A stretch of 64,000 nt of DNA. It comes from Bradyrhizobium sp. CB3481 (GTDB taxonomy: Bacteria; Pseudomonadota; Alphaproteobacteria; Rhizobiales; Xanthobacteraceae). Shown piece after piece: positions 8,961 through 19,209 of this stretch. The stretch's first letter is position 1. Every line of letters starts with the position of its first letter. The translations under genes were made by a program, and so were the position numbers. Where the stretch lies: contig NZ_CP121647.1 of NCBI RefSeq assembly GCF_029714305.1, positions 2,748,501-2,812,500 of the forward strand. The letters run 5' to 3'. The notes below the pieces were generated by a model. The model saw only the letters and a program-made list of their open reading frames with translations, was not told where the DNA came from and did no database searches.

Positions 8961-10410
8961 GCTGATCCGCACGACGGCGTTCCGGCTGACGCTGGTCTAT
9001 CTGTTTCTGTTTGCGCTGTTCGCCGCGTCGCTGCTCGGCTATTTCGCCTGGAATACGCGGCGCCTGATCAATGAGCAGATCACCGCCACGGTGACCGCCG
9101 AAACCGGCGAGCTCGTCGACATCTATACGCGCCGCGGCTTGCGCATCCTCGTCCCCTCGATTGAGAACCGCGCGCTGCGGCCGGGCGCCAATCTCTATCT
9201 CGTGACCACGCCTGAAGGGAAAGCGATCGGCGGCAATGTCGGTGCGCTGGCGCCAGGCGTGATGGCCTCGATCGGCTGGTCCGAGACCGCCTATCGCCGG
9301 CTCGACGAGCAGGACACGGCGCATCATCGCGCGCTGGTACGCGTCACCGAACTCACCAACGGTTTCCGCCTCCTGGTCGGTCGCGACCTGGAGGAGCGGC
9401 GGCGTATTTTCGGCATCGTCGCCAAAGCCGCGCAATGGTCGCTGCTCGTCGTTATCGTGCTGGGCATCGGCGGCGGCATCTTCGTCGCGCGGCGCGTGCT
9501 GCAGCGGATCGACGCGATGACCGGGACCACAAGGCGCATCATGGCCGGCGACCTCTCCGGCCGCCTGCCGGTCGGGCGAAGCGGCGACGAACTCGACCGT
9601 CTTGCGGAAAGTCTCAATGCGATGCTGGAGCGCATCGAAGCGCTGATGACGGGGCTAAAGGAAGTCTCCGACAACATCGCCCATGACTTGAAGACGCCGC
9701 TGACGCGCCTGCGCAACCGCGCCGAGGAGGCGCTGGCGAGGTCAGGCAGCGAGGCCGAATACCGCGCGGCGCTGGAGCGCACCATCGAGGAATCCGACGG
9801 CCTGATCCGCACCTTCAATGCGCTGTTGATGATCGCCCGCGCCGAGTCCGGGCAGGCGCGCGGCAACATGGATGATTTTGACGCGGCCGACGTTGCCCAG
9901 GGCATCCATGAATTGTATGAGCCGCTGGCCGAGGACGACGGCATGACGCTGCGCGTCAAGGCAGCGACCGCGCGGCTGCACGGCAACCGCGAGTTGATCA
10001 GCCAAGCGCTCGCGAATCTGGTCGAGAACGCCATCAAATACGGCAAGCCGTCACCGGTGGTGCAGCCGCTCGACCCCGCCGCCGCGGCGCGGGCCCGCGA
10101 AATCCTGATCGAGGCGCGGCGCGAGGGCGACCGCGTGCTGCTCAGTGTGACCGATCACGGGCCCGGTATTCCCGAAGCGGATCGCAAGCACGCGGTGGAG
10201 CGCTTCGTGCGCCTCGAGGCGAGCCGGACGTTGCCGGGTTCCGGCCTCGGCCTTAGCCTGGCGTCCGCCGTGGCGACCCTGCATGGCGGTGAGCTCCGGC
10301 TCGGCGATTCGCATCCGGGCCTGACCGCAACGCTGGTCATCCCGGCGCTATCTGCCGCGGCTGACAGGCTTGCCGCGCAAACACCGGATGTGCCACAGAA
10401 GGTGGCATGA
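8944..10410 (+). CDS. Sensor histidine kinase of the pair with the upstream regulator
   Basis: Inner-membrane sensor kinase. The 488 residues show a first membrane segment at about 13-35, a periplasmic domain of about 130 residues, a second membrane segment near 165-185, a HAMP linker, and a HisKA domain with the phospho-acceptor in SDNIAHDLKTPLTRLRNR (about residue 248). The ATPase domain has the N box NLVENAIKYG, the G1 box DHGPGIPEADR and the G2 box GSGLGLSLA. The GTG start lies 17 bases inside the regulator gene, and the stop overlaps the glnE ATG by 4 bases. The three genes are therefore almost certainly translated from one message. Confidence 0.92.
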   Translation: MTAFGKLIRTTAFRLTLVYLFLFALFAASLLGYFAWNTRRLINEQITATVTAETGELVDIYTRRGLRILVPSIENRALRPGANLYLVTTPEGKAIGGNVGALAPGVMASIGWSETAYRRLDEQDTAHHRALVRVTELTNGFRLLVGRDLEERRRIFGIVAKAAQWSLLVVIVLGIGGGIFVARRVLQRIDAMTGTTRRIMAGDLSGRLPVGRSGDELDRLAESLNAMLERIEALMTGLKEVSDNIAHDLKTPLTRLRNRAEEALARSGSEAEYRAALERTIEESDGLIRTFNALLMIARAESGQARGNMDDFDAADVAQGIHELYEPLAEDDGMTLRVKAATARLHGNRELISQALANLVENAIKYGKPSPVVQPLDPAAAARAREILIEARREGDRVLLSVTDHGPGIPEADRKHAVERFVRLEASRTLPGSGLGLSLASAVATLHGGELRLGDSHPGLTATLVIPALSAAADRLAAQTPDVPQKVA

Positions 10411-13343
10411 ATTCCTCCGCTCTGGCCGCGCGGCTGGTCTGCGGGCCGCATGTTCCAGCTGATTGCACCGCTGAACAACGCTTCACGGACTGGCTCGCCG
10501 AACTGGAGCCGGCGCAGGCGGCCGAGATCCGCGTGCGGCTGGAGAGTCCGCACGTCAGGGCTATCCTGCTCGGCATCACCGAATTCTCGCCGTATCTGCT
10601 CGACCTGATCCGCGCCGATGCCGCGCGGCTGGTCCGCCTCCTGGCATGCGACCCGGAACGGCATCTCGCTGCGCTTATCGAAAAGACCTCGCGTGACGTG
10701 CTGGCCGCTACCAGCGAAGCTGACGTGATGCATCTGCTTCGCCGCATGAAGTCGGAGGCGGCGTTATTGATCGCGCTGTGCGACATCGGCGGCGTCTGGC
10801 CGGTGATGCGGGTGACGGCGGAGTTGACCGGTCTGGCGACCTTCTCCGTGCAGACGGCGCTGCGCTTTCTGCTGCGCCAGGAGATCGCGCGCGGCCGCAT
10901 GAGCGCATCCAACCACGACCGGCCGGAGGAGGGCTCCGGCCTGATCGTGCTTGCCATGGGCAAGATGGGTGCGGGCGAACTGAATTATTCCAGCGACATC
11001 GACCTGATCGTGTTCTTCGATCCCGCGGCGACGTCGCTCGCCCCTGATATCGAACCGGCACCGTTCTTCGTGCGCGTGACGCAGGGGATGGCGCGCCTGT
11101 TGCAGCAACGCTCCGGCGAGGGCTACGTGTTCCGCGTCGACCTGCGGCTGCGGCCCGATCCGGCGTCGACGCAGGTGGCGATCTCGACCGAGGCGGCGCT
11201 GCACTATTACGAGCGCGAAGGGCGGACCTGGGAGCGCGCCGCGATGATCAAGGCGCGCGTCTGCGCCGGCGACGTCAAGGCCGGCGAGGCGCTACTCGCC
11301 GAGCTTGCGCCGTTCGTCTGGCGCAAACACCTGGATTTTGCCGCGCTCGCCGACGTCCACGACATGAAGCGGCAGATGCAGACCTATCGCGGTCAGAGCG
11401 AGATTTCGGTCGAAGGCCATAACGTCAAGGTCGGCCGCGGCGGCATCCGCGAGATCGAGTTTTTCGCGCAGACGCAGCAGCTCATTGCCGGCGGCCGCCA
11501 TCCGGAACTGCGGGTACGCCCGACACTGCACGCGCTGCAGGTGCTGGCCACCAGCAACTGGATCGGCTTCCAGGCCTGTGACGAGTTGACGGCGGCCTAT
11601 GAATTCCTGCGCCGCGTCGAGCACCGGCTGCAGATGATGTGCGACGAGCAGACCCATTCGCTGCCGGAAGACGCCGAGGCGGTAGCGCGGTTTGCGAACT
11701 TCTTCGGCTATGAGAGCCGCGCGGCCTTTGCGAACGACCTGCTTGGTCATCTCAACATCGTGCAGGGCCATTACGGAAAACTGTTCGAGGGCGATCCCAC
11801 CGGCACCGTGAAGCTGCCGCAGCTCAACTATGCCGCGGGTCCGGAGGATGCGCGCCTTGTCGATCATCTGACAACGCTCGGATTCAAGAAGCCGGTCGCG
11901 GTGGCCGGAACGCTGCAGCTCTGGATGGAGGGCAATTACCGCGCGCTGCGCAACGAGGCGACCAAGGCCGCCTTCATCGAGTTCGTGCCTGGCCTGATCG
12001 ACGGGCTCGCCAACGCCGAGGACCCTGACGATGCCGTGATCGCGTTCGATCGCTTTCTCGGCGCGCTGCAGCGCGGCGGCCGGCTGATCTCGCTGCTCAG
12101 CCAGAACCGCGACCTGGTCGCCCTCGTCGCCCTGATCCTCGGCGCCGCGCCGCGGCTCGGCGACATGCTGGCGCGGCAGCCGCAGATCATGGACGGCCTG
12201 ATCGATCCGCGTTTCTTCGGCGCGATGCCGGACCAGAAGGAACTGTCGGAACGGCTGGCGGCGACGCTGAAGGACGCGGACTCCTATGAGGACTTTCTCG
12301 ATCGCCTCCGGCTGTTCGGGCAGGAAAGCCTGTTCCTGATCGGCACGCGCATCCTGTCCGGAACGGTCTCGGCCCAGCAGGCCAGCGTCGCCTTTGCCGA
12401 CGTCGCCGAGGGCGTCGTGCACACCGTGCACGGTCTGGTCACCGATCAGTTCGCCAGCCGATATGGCGGGATCAAGGGGCAGGAGACCGCGATTGTCGCG
12501 ATGGGCCGGCTCGGCAGCCGGGAGATGACGGCGTCCTCCGACCTTGACCTGATCCTGCTCTATGACTTCGATCCGGACCATCCGGATTCCGATGGCGAGC
12601 GATCGCTGCACGGCGCGCAGTATTTTGCGCGGCTGACCCAGCGCCTGATTTCGGCGTTCACCACGCGCACCAATTACGGCGTGCTCTATGAGGTCGACAT
12701 GCGGCTGCGCCCCTCGGGCCGGGCCGGCCCGCTGGCGTCGCGCATCGATTCCTTTGCCGACTATCAGGAACGCGAGGCCTGGACCTGGGAGCACATGGCG
12801 CTGACCCGGGCACGGGTGATCTCGGCCTCGCCGGCGTTTCGCCAAAAGATCGAGGCCATCATCCGCAGCGTGCTGACGCGGCCGCGCGATGCGGCCTCTA
12901 CCGCCGGCGATGTCGCCGACATGCGGCGGGCGATTGCGCAGGAAAAGGGCGAGGACGATATCTGGGATCTCAAGCTCGCCGCCGGCGGGCTCGTCGATAT
13001 CGATTTCATCGCGCAATATCTGCAGCTCGCCCATGCCGCGGACAAGCCCGATATTCTCAGCGTCTCGACGCTGCAGGTGCTCGACAACGCCGCACGCCTC
13101 GGCGTGCTGCCGCAGTCGGACGCCGAAATCCTGCGCCATGCCGCGCGCCTCTATCACGATCTGACCCAGATCCTCAGGCTCTGCGTCACCGGAAAATTCA
13201 ACCCGGCAACGGCGGGGGAGAACCTCTTGCGCGTGATGGCGCGCGCCGGCGATACGCCCGATTTCTCGACGTTGGAAGCACGGGTGCGCGAGACGCAACT
13301 GGAGGTAAGGCGGGTGTTCCAGGCGCTAGTGGGCGGGGATTAG
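10407..13343 (+). CDS. glnE: Bifunctional glutamine synthetase adenylyltransferase/deadenylase GlnE
   Basis: Adds AMP to, and removes it from, glutamine synthetase, so tuning ammonia assimilation to nitrogen state. The 978 residues hold two nucleotidyltransferase halves. The N-terminal one has GELNYSSDIDLIVFFD (about residue 190) and the C-terminal one has SREMTASSDLDLILLYD (about residue 705), each with paired acidic metal ligands intact. Each is followed by a helical GlnD-PII-regulator-type domain. The ATG overlaps the kinase stop (ATGA). Coupling of glnE to a two-component pair is seen in related rhizobia; the regulatory meaning is inference. Only 37 bases separate it from the convergent metal operon. 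Confidence 0.96.
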   Translation: MNSSALAARLVCGPHVPADCTAEQRFTDWLAELEPAQAAEIRVRLESPHVRAILLGITEFSPYLLDLIRADAARLVRLLACDPERHLAALIEKTSRDVLAATSEADVMHLLRRMKSEAALLIALCDIGGVWPVMRVTAELTGLATFSVQTALRFLLRQEIARGRMSASNHDRPEEGSGLIVLAMGKMGAGELNYSSDIDLIVFFDPAATSLAPDIEPAPFFVRVTQGMARLLQQRSGEGYVFRVDLRLRPDPASTQVAISTEAALHYYEREGRTWERAAMIKARVCAGDVKAGEALLAELAPFVWRKHLDFAALADVHDMKRQMQTYRGQSEISVEGHNVKVGRGGIREIEFFAQTQQLIAGGRHPELRVRPTLHALQVLATSNWIGFQACDELTAAYEFLRRVEHRLQMMCDEQTHSLPEDAEAVARFANFFGYESRAAFANDLLGHLNIVQGHYGKLFEGDPTGTVKLPQLNYAAGPEDARLVDHLTTLGFKKPVAVAGTLQLWMEGNYRALRNEATKAAFIEFVPGLIDGLANAEDPDDAVIAFDRFLGALQRGGRLISLLSQNRDLVALVALILGAAPRLGDMLARQPQIMDGLIDPRFFGAMPDQKELSERLAATLKDADSYEDFLDRLRLFGQESLFLIGTRILSGTVSAQQASVAFADVAEGVVHTVHGLVTDQFASRYGGIKGQETAIVAMGRLGSREMTASSDLDLILLYDFDPDHPDSDGERSLHGAQYFARLTQRLISAFTTRTNYGVLYEVDMRLRPSGRAGPLASRIDSFADYQEREAWTWEHMALTRARVISASPAFRQKIEAIIRSVLTRPRDAASTAGDVADMRRAIAQEKGEDDIWDLKLAAGGLVDIDFIAQYLQLAHAADKPDILSVSTLQVLDNAARLGVLPQSDAEILRHAARLYHDLTQILRLCVTGKFNPATAGENLLRVMARAGDTPDFSTLEARVRETQLEVRRVFQALVGGD

Positions 13344-13380
13344 AAGTTAATCCGGCCCGCCCGCCATCGCGACAGGCGCG

Positions 13381-13746
13381 TCAGTCGAATCGCGCTGTTG
13401 CCGTCTTGCCGTCGGGCGCTGTGAGCTGAACCGCACCCTTGGGTTTGGCCGGCAGGGCCGTGGCGGCCGTGCCGCTCAAATTGTTCTTTTCCGAAGGCGC
13501 GAGTGTGATGCGTTCGGCTTTTCCTCCGAGATTGAGAATGGCAACGCCCTTGAAACCCTTGGGGTCGACCGGCTTGTCGTTTTCGCCGATGAGGAAGATT
13601 TCAATCGCATTGTCCTTCGCGACGAGTTCCAGATGGTATGGACCGGCTTCCGCGACACGTCCGCCATGGGACGGTTTCGGTTCGTGTGCGTAAGCCGGCA
13701 TCGCGGCCAACAGGGCACCGCCGAGAGCAAGATATCTAAGCTTCAT
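13381..13746 (-). CDS. Small exported protein at the end of the metal-efflux operon
   Basis: A 121-residue protein with a signal peptide (residues 1-20, cleavage after AYA), then HEPKPSHGGRV, which places two His residues and a Gly pair at the mature N-terminus. A single all-beta-looking domain with VDPKGFKGVAILNLGG follows. An AAAGGAGAT ribosome-binding site precedes the ATG. It starts 27 bases after the RND pump gene and is last in the operon, so it is probably a periplasmic metal-binding or accessory protein. I do not recognise a named family; the role is inferred from position and the His-rich mature end. Confidence 0.8.
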   Translation of the reverse strand: MKLRYLALGGALLAAMPAYAHEPKPSHGGRVAEAGPYHLELVAKDNAIEIFLIGENDKPVDPKGFKGVAILNLGGKAERITLAPSEKNNLSGTAATALPAKPKGAVQLTAPDGKTATARFD

Positions 13747-13773
13747 GATGATCTCCTTTCGAGATGCGAGTAT

Positions 13774-16700
13774 TCAATAAGAGTGTGAAGCGGCACGAGC
13801 ATCAACGGACTCGCCGGGTTGCCGCTGCATCAGCCGTATCAGCGGCTTTCTGCCGAACATCAGGAACAGCACCGGCGTAATCAGCGCATCGAGCAAGGTG
13901 GCGCTGATAAGCCCGCCGAAGATCGTGATCGCGACGGGATGCAGGATTTCCTTGCCCGGCTCATCCGCCGCGACAAGCAGCGGCAGCAACGCAAGCCCCG
14001 CGGACAGCGCCGTCATCAGCACCGGCGTCATACGCTCGAGGCTGCCGCGGATGACAAGCTCGGGCCCGAACGGGATCCCCTCATGCAAGGCGAGGTTAAT
14101 GTAGTGGCTGATCTTCAGAATCCCGTTGCGTGTCGCGATCCCTGTCAGGGTGATGAAGCCGACCATGCTGGCGACTGATAATGGCTGGTCGGTCAGCGCC
14201 AGCGCCGCGACCGAGCCGACCAGCGCGAGCGGCACCCCGCCCATGATGATCAAGGCGAGCACGACGGAGCGATAGCGGCTGTAGAGAATCGCAAAGATCA
14301 GTGCCAGCGAAAGGGCTGACAAAATAGCTATCCTGCGGCTGGCTTCCTCCTGCGCCTGGAAAGTGCCTTCAAGGCTCGCGGTGACGCCCTGCGGCAGGCT
14401 GGTTGCCTGCAGCTCGGCGCGAATGCGGCGCACGATCTCCGCCATGTCGGTCTTGCCGTCGGAGTTCGCGAGCACGACGATGCGCCGGCGGCCGTTCTCT
14501 CTCAGGATCTGGTTCGGCCCGTCTGTCTCCTTGATATCCGCAATCTGGCGTGCCGGTATCCAGCCCGAGGGGGTCTTGATCAAGAGCTCGCCGAGCTTCT
14601 CGGTGGTGCGCAGGCGCTCGGGCAGCCGCATGACCACATCGTAGCGCTTGTAACCGTCGACCACGCGCGAGATGACGCGTCCGCTCGACAGCCGGGACAG
14701 TTGCTCCGTCACGGCGCCGGGCTGCACGCCGTACAAGGCAGCGCGCGTATAGTCGACGCGGACTTCGAGCTGCGGAATGCGTACCTGCTTTTCGACCTGC
14801 AGGTCCTGAATGCCGTCAATCCTGGCAAGCCGCGCACGCAATTCTTCCGCGCTGTTTCGCAGCGTGTCGAGGTCGTCGCCGAACAGTTTGAGGGCGAGTT
14901 CGGCGCGGACGCCCGAGAGCAGGTGATCGAGCCGGTGCGAGATCGGCTGTCCGACATTGATCGAGAGCGGCAGCACCGAAAGCCGGGCGCGGATGTCAGC
15001 GACGATCTCGGGCTTTGGCCGCCGCGAGGGCTTGAGATCGACTTCAAGGTCCGAGGAATGGACGCCTTCCGCATGCTCGTCCAGCTCGGCGCGGCCTGTC
15101 CTTCGCCCGATGCTGATGACCTCCGGCACATCGAGCAGCAGGCGCTCTGCGATCGATCCGACCCTTGAGGATTCCGTCAGCGAAACGCCCGGGGCAAACG
15201 CGATATTGATCGTGAACGTGCCCTCGTTGAAGGCCGGCAGGAACGCCCGCTTCAAAGCGAATACGCCGGCGCCCGCGCCGAGCACCGCGAGTGCCGTCAC
15301 GCCAAGCAGCAACCCTTTGTGGACGAACGCGAACCGGAGCGCGGCATGATTGGCGGATTTGAGCTTGCGAACAAGCCAGCTTTCGCGTTCGGCGAGCCGT
15401 TTCATGCCCGGCAGCAGGTAATAGGCTAGCACCGGCGTCAGGGTGATCGAAACCAGAAGGCTTGCGAGGATCGAAATGATGTAGGCGTGGCCGAGCGGCG
15501 CGAACAACCGCCCCTCGATGCCCGAAAGCGCAAACAGCGGCACGAAAACGAGGACGATGATCATCGTGGCGTAGACGATGCCAGATCGCACTTCGTTGGA
15601 TGCCGAAACCACCACATCGAAGGTCGAGCGGGGATTGCCTTGTTCCCTGTTCTCGCGCAGCCGCCGAAAAATGTTCTCGACATCGACGACGGCGTCGTCG
15701 ACCAGCTCGCCGATGGCGATCGCAAGGCCGCCGAGCGTCATCGTGTTGATCGACAGGCCGAGCAGCTTGAAGATGATGGCCGTGGTGAGGATTGAGACTG
15801 GGATCGCCGTCAGCGAGATCGCCGTGGTGCGCCAGTTGAGCAGGAACGCGAACAGGATCGCTGCCACGACCAGCGCTGCCTCAAGCAGCACCCGTTCGAG
15901 GTTCTGGATCGAGTTTTCGATGAAGTCCGCCTGCCTGAAGATGACTTCGTTGGCCTTCATGCCGGAGGGCAGGGAGGGCTCCAGCTCGGCAAGCGCCCGT
16001 GTGATCTGTCGCGTCAGCTGCACTGTGTCGACATTCGGCTGTTTCTCGACGGAGACGATCACGGCGGGCCGGCTCATGTAACCCGCATCGCCGCGCTTGA
16101 CCTTCGGCGCAAAATCGACGTTCGCCACCTGCCGCAGCAGGATGGGGCGCCCTTCGACGGTGGTAACGACGATGTTGCGAAGGTCTTCCAGGCTCGTGGT
16201 GCGCCCGATATTGCGGATCAGATATTCGCGGGCATTCTGGTCGGTGAAGCCGCCGCCGGTGTTCGTGCCGAACTGCCGAAGCGCGAGCTCGACCTGATCA
16301 TAGCCCACGCCGAGCGCACGCAGCGCGGAAGGCAGCGGCGCAATCCGGTATTGACGGACTTCGCCGCCGATCGGGATCACCTGCGCGACGCCGGGTATGG
16401 CGAGGAGCCGCGGCCGGATGGTGAAATCGGCGATCTCGCGCACTTCCATCGCCGACGCCGTCTTCGACGTCACCGCGACCAGCAGGATTTGACCCATGAT
16501 CGAACTGATCGGGCCGATTTGCGGGGTGACGTTAAGGGGCAACTGGCTTTGCACCTGCGCCAGACGCTCCGCGACCAGTTGACGGTTGCGGTAGATATCG
16601 GTGCCCCAGTCGAATTCCACATAGACGATCGACAGGCCGATGCCGGAGACCGACCGCACACGGCTGACGCCCGGCACGCCGTTCATCTGGGTCTCGATCG

Positions 16701-16902
16701 GGAAGCTGACGAGCTGCTCGACTTCGGGCGGGGCATAGCCTTCCGACTCCGTCATGATGGTGACGGTCGGACGGTTGAGGTCGGGAAACACGTCGACCGG
16801 CAACTGGCGCGCGGTATAGGCGCCGAGCACGACGAGGATGCCTGCGATCGCCAGCACAAGCAGACGGTTGCGAAGCGAGGCGCTGACCAGGAATGTGAAC
16901 AT
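13774..16902 (-). CDS. Heavy-metal efflux RND transporter, CzcA/CusA family
   Basis: Inner-membrane proton-driven pump subunit of the heavy-metal efflux branch of RND. The 1042 residues have the family's 12-membrane-segment plan: segment 1 at about 10-30, large periplasmic loops, segments 2-6 at about 335-500, and a repeated second half. The segment-4 signature reads [20 protein letters not shown], unlike the DGAVV-type signature of zinc/cobalt CzcA proteins. The metal therefore cannot be assigned as Zn/Co/Cd or as Cu/Ag from this motif. Length and the absence of frameshifts suggest a working protein. GAGGGA precedes the ATG, and the adaptor gene ends 12 bases upstream. No outer-membrane factor gene is adjacent. 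Confidence 0.93.
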   Translation of the reverse strand: MFTFLVSASLRNRLLVLAIAGILVVLGAYTARQLPVDVFPDLNRPTVTIMTESEGYAPPEVEQLVSFPIETQMNGVPGVSRVRSVSGIGLSIVYVEFDWGTDIYRNRQLVAERLAQVQSQLPLNVTPQIGPISSIMGQILLVAVTSKTASAMEVREIADFTIRPRLLAIPGVAQVIPIGGEVRQYRIAPLPSALRALGVGYDQVELALRQFGTNTGGGFTDQNAREYLIRNIGRTTSLEDLRNIVVTTVEGRPILLRQVANVDFAPKVKRGDAGYMSRPAVIVSVEKQPNVDTVQLTRQITRALAELEPSLPSGMKANEVIFRQADFIENSIQNLERVLLEAALVVAAILFAFLLNWRTTAISLTAIPVSILTTAIIFKLLGLSINTMTLGGLAIAIGELVDDAVVDVENIFRRLRENREQGNPRSTFDVVVSASNEVRSGIVYATMIIVLVFVPLFALSGIEGRLFAPLGHAYIISILASLLVSITLTPVLAYYLLPGMKRLAERESWLVRKLKSANHAALRFAFVHKGLLLGVTALAVLGAGAGVFALKRAFLPAFNEGTFTINIAFAPGVSLTESSRVGSIAERLLLDVPEVISIGRRTGRAELDEHAEGVHSSDLEVDLKPSRRPKPEIVADIRARLSVLPLSINVGQPISHRLDHLLSGVRAELALKLFGDDLDTLRNSAEELRARLARIDGIQDLQVEKQVRIPQLEVRVDYTRAALYGVQPGAVTEQLSRLSSGRVISRVVDGYKRYDVVMRLPERLRTTEKLGELLIKTPSGWIPARQIADIKETDGPNQILRENGRRRIVVLANSDGKTDMAEIVRRIRAELQATSLPQGVTASLEGTFQAQEEASRRIAILSALSLALIFAILYSRYRSVVLALIIMGGVPLALVGSVAALALTDQPLSVASMVGFITLTGIATRNGILKISHYINLALHEGIPFGPELVIRGSLERMTPVLMTALSAGLALLPLLVAADEPGKEILHPVAITIFGGLISATLLDALITPVLFLMFGRKPLIRLMQRQPGESVDARAASHSY

Positions 16903-16914
16903 GGATGTGTTCCC

Positions 16915-18591
16915 TCAGCGCACGTGATCGAGCAGGTCCGCGCCTTGCGACACCACCCGCTTGCCGGAAGCGATGCCGGATACGATCAGCACGCGATCGC
17001 CGTCGAGAGGCTCTGTGCGCACGCTCCTTGGCACGAACCTTTCAGGGGCGACATGCTCGTAGACGAAATCCTGGCCGTTCGAGCCGCGCACGACGCTGCT
17101 GCGCGGCACCGCGAGGCCTTCCTTGGTCTCGTCGGTAGCGACCAGCACGGTGAGGAACTGGCCGGCCCTGAGGCCGGCTGTGTCGCCCGTGATGGCAAAA
17201 TGGACCGGCACGGATTGGCTGCGGTCGGCAAAACCGGTGCCGCGATAGGTGAGATCGTAGTTCTTGCCGGTATAGGTCGTTGCGCGCGCGCCCTGCGACG
17301 GCTCGACGCTCTCGAAGCTGAGCGCCTCCACCCACAGCCGTGCGGGATCGATGATGTTGAAGACGATGGAGCTTGGCTGAACGATCTGGCCCGCCACCGC
17401 GCTGCCTTCCGCGATGATCCCCGCGACCGGGGCGATCAACGCTTCGGGTTCGCGGCGCGACGCCCTTTCAATCGATGCGCGCCGGTCGCGAAGCCCTTCC
17501 AGCTCGAGCCGCGTGTCCTCGAGTTGGGTGCGGGAAATGGCGCCTGACGGTGCGAGCTGCTCGTAGCGCGCAAACCGGCGCTCCACGATCGAGATTTGCT
17601 GATCAAGTTCGCCCTGGCGCTGCCGCATGTCGGAAACGTCGATCGCCTGGATCGGCGGGGTGACATAGCCGAGGATATCGCCTTGCTTCACCCGCGTGCC
17701 GAGGCGAGGGAAGCCGTCCGGCGGCGCGGAAAGCCGGCCGCCCACTGCGGATTGAGCGTAGCCGCTGGCATTGGGATCGGGAATGATCCTGCCCGGCAGC
17801 TCGCTGACTTTCCTGTGCTTGGCCTGTTCGGCGACCAGCGTGCGCAGCGCAAATATCCGCTGCACGGTCTTGGGCACGAACACCGCGCCGTCGGGCAGGC
17901 GCTGGGCGCGTTCGCCTGCGACGACGTCGATCGCGACTTGCGCCTTGTCTTGCTCATGGCCGTGGCCTTCATGCGGGCCTTCATTCGCTTTCGTCTCGCG
18001 GATGCCCGCGAGCGCCGCGAGGATGACGACAATGGCCGCCGCCCGTCTGCCGTGCATCGCGATGGCCGTCAGCAGCGCACCCGCCACCAGGCCGGCCAGC
18101 ACGAGAAGGATCGAATTCGTGCCGATGCGCCCGTCATGCGTCGCGTCTTCCTGCGGGGCGCTTTGCGCCGTCTCACGCGCCGTCTGAAGCGTCATCGGCA
18201 AAATGTCGGTCGCACCGTCAGCTGTCACGGTGAAGATGAGGTCGGTACGGCCGTTCTTTGCCAGCCACGGTGCTGGCAGGTGGTATGTACCGTCAGGATT
18301 CGCGGTCGCCTTTGCGGAGCCGGCTGGCGTTTCAACTTCAAGAACCGCGCCGATGACCGGCTCGTTCGTGGCGAAGCGGTCAACATGGATCTCGAGATGG
18401 TCGCCGCGGACGACGGCCACGATCTCGAACGCATTGGAATCGGTCTCGCCACGCGGCAACGCGGTGGCCGAGACGGCGGGTGGTTGTTCGTCGTGGTCGT
18501 GGCCCTCATGGGCGGCAACGGGAACGATCGCCGCGCACAGAGCTGTGACGGCCAGGAGAGCGCGCAGGGCACGCCCGAAACGGGAAAACAT
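16915..18591 (-). CDS. RND efflux periplasmic adaptor with an extra N-terminal domain
   Basis: Membrane-fusion subunit that should join the pump to an outer-membrane channel. The 558 residues exceed the usual 350-450. After a signal peptide comes HEGHDHDEQ (28-36), a beta-rich domain (about 50-135), a membrane segment pair (about 160-197), a second His-rich patch HEGHGHEQDK (207-216), and only then the adaptor proper: barrel-sandwich half, coiled-coil hairpin about 325-385, second barrel half, beta-barrel and C-terminal domain. The extra part looks like a ligand-binding front end added to a CusB/CzcB-type adaptor. AAGGA lies 8 bases ahead of the ATG. Both His patches point to a metal substrate. 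Confidence 0.9.
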   Translation of the reverse strand: MFSRFGRALRALLAVTALCAAIVPVAAHEGHDHDEQPPAVSATALPRGETDSNAFEIVAVVRGDHLEIHVDRFATNEPVIGAVLEVETPAGSAKATANPDGTYHLPAPWLAKNGRTDLIFTVTADGATDILPMTLQTARETAQSAPQEDATHDGRIGTNSILLVLAGLVAGALLTAIAMHGRRAAAIVVILAALAGIRETKANEGPHEGHGHEQDKAQVAIDVVAGERAQRLPDGAVFVPKTVQRIFALRTLVAEQAKHRKVSELPGRIIPDPNASGYAQSAVGGRLSAPPDGFPRLGTRVKQGDILGYVTPPIQAIDVSDMRQRQGELDQQISIVERRFARYEQLAPSGAISRTQLEDTRLELEGLRDRRASIERASRREPEALIAPVAGIIAEGSAVAGQIVQPSSIVFNIIDPARLWVEALSFESVEPSQGARATTYTGKNYDLTYRGTGFADRSQSVPVHFAITGDTAGLRAGQFLTVLVATDETKEGLAVPRSSVVRGSNGQDFVYEHVAPERFVPRSVRTEPLDGDRVLIVSGIASGKRVVSQGADLLDHVR

Positions 18592-18670
18592 ACCAAAAAT
18601 CCTTCAGTCTGAATGACCGTCAGTTGCCGGCCGTGACGTCCGGCCGCGCGAATTCACTGATCTTCTTCGT

Positions 18671-19081
18671 TCAGATGAAGTGTTTGGGAGGGCGCCTGAG
18701 GGACTCAGGCGCGCGATCCGGTTTCATTTGAGCCGGGACAAAGGCAACACGCGTTGTCGATCGCGGCAACGGGACCAGTTGCACGAAATTCGGCAATCCG
18801 GCGGCGCTGCAAGCGGAGCATACGGTGCTGCAGCAGGCGCCGACGCAATTCCGGTCCGAAGAGGCCGGTACTTCGGTTTGCCCGCGCGGAGCCTGTTGCA
18901 ATACGGCCTGTGTCGCCAATCGTTCAGATTGAACAATGGTAACGTGACCATGGCCGCCATGGATGTGAACGGCGGCATGATGCGGGTGGCCGATGTGGGC
19001 CCGGGCAACGGAGGGCGCGAGCGAAAGCACGATCAGGACGATCGCAGCTCCCAGCATGCACATAATTCGTTGCTTCAACAT
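18671..19081 (-). CDS. His/Cys-rich exported small protein, first gene of the metal operon
   Basis: A 136-residue product from the ATG at 19081; a longer frame to 19102 lacks a better ribosome-binding site. It has an N-terminal signal segment (MLAAAIVLIVLSLAPS-like, cleavage near ARA), then AHIGHPHHAAVHIHGGHGH, eight His within about 20 residues. A central CVGACCSTVCSACSAAG cluster carries five Cys, and the tail is proline-rich. Both clusters are natural ligands for soft metals. It precedes the adaptor gene by about 80 bases on the same strand and is probably its operon leader gene. I do not recognise a named family; a periplasmic metal sponge or sensor is inference. Confidence 0.7.
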   Translation of the reverse strand: MLKQRIMCMLGAAIVLIVLSLAPSVARAHIGHPHHAAVHIHGGHGHVTIVQSERLATQAVLQQAPRGQTEVPASSDRNCVGACCSTVCSACSAAGLPNFVQLVPLPRSTTRVAFVPAQMKPDRAPESLRRPPKHFI

Positions 19082-19209
19082 CACAGTCCGATGGCGCCAC
19101 AAGCACGCACTAGATATCGCCGGGGAACCGGGAATTCAATACCGCAATGCGGCGGTACCGATATGGTTACCGCGCGCGTTATATTGTTACGAATAGCTGC
19201 GAGCGTTTC

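Noticed and set aside
11292..13298. 668-codon minus-strand frame opposite glnE
   Set aside because: Shadow of glnE; the composition is Arg/His/Gln-rich and no motif is visible.
16351..17547. 398-codon plus-strand frame opposite the RND pump and adaptor
   Set aside because: Spans two real genes on the other strand and shows Asp/Arg/His-rich noise.
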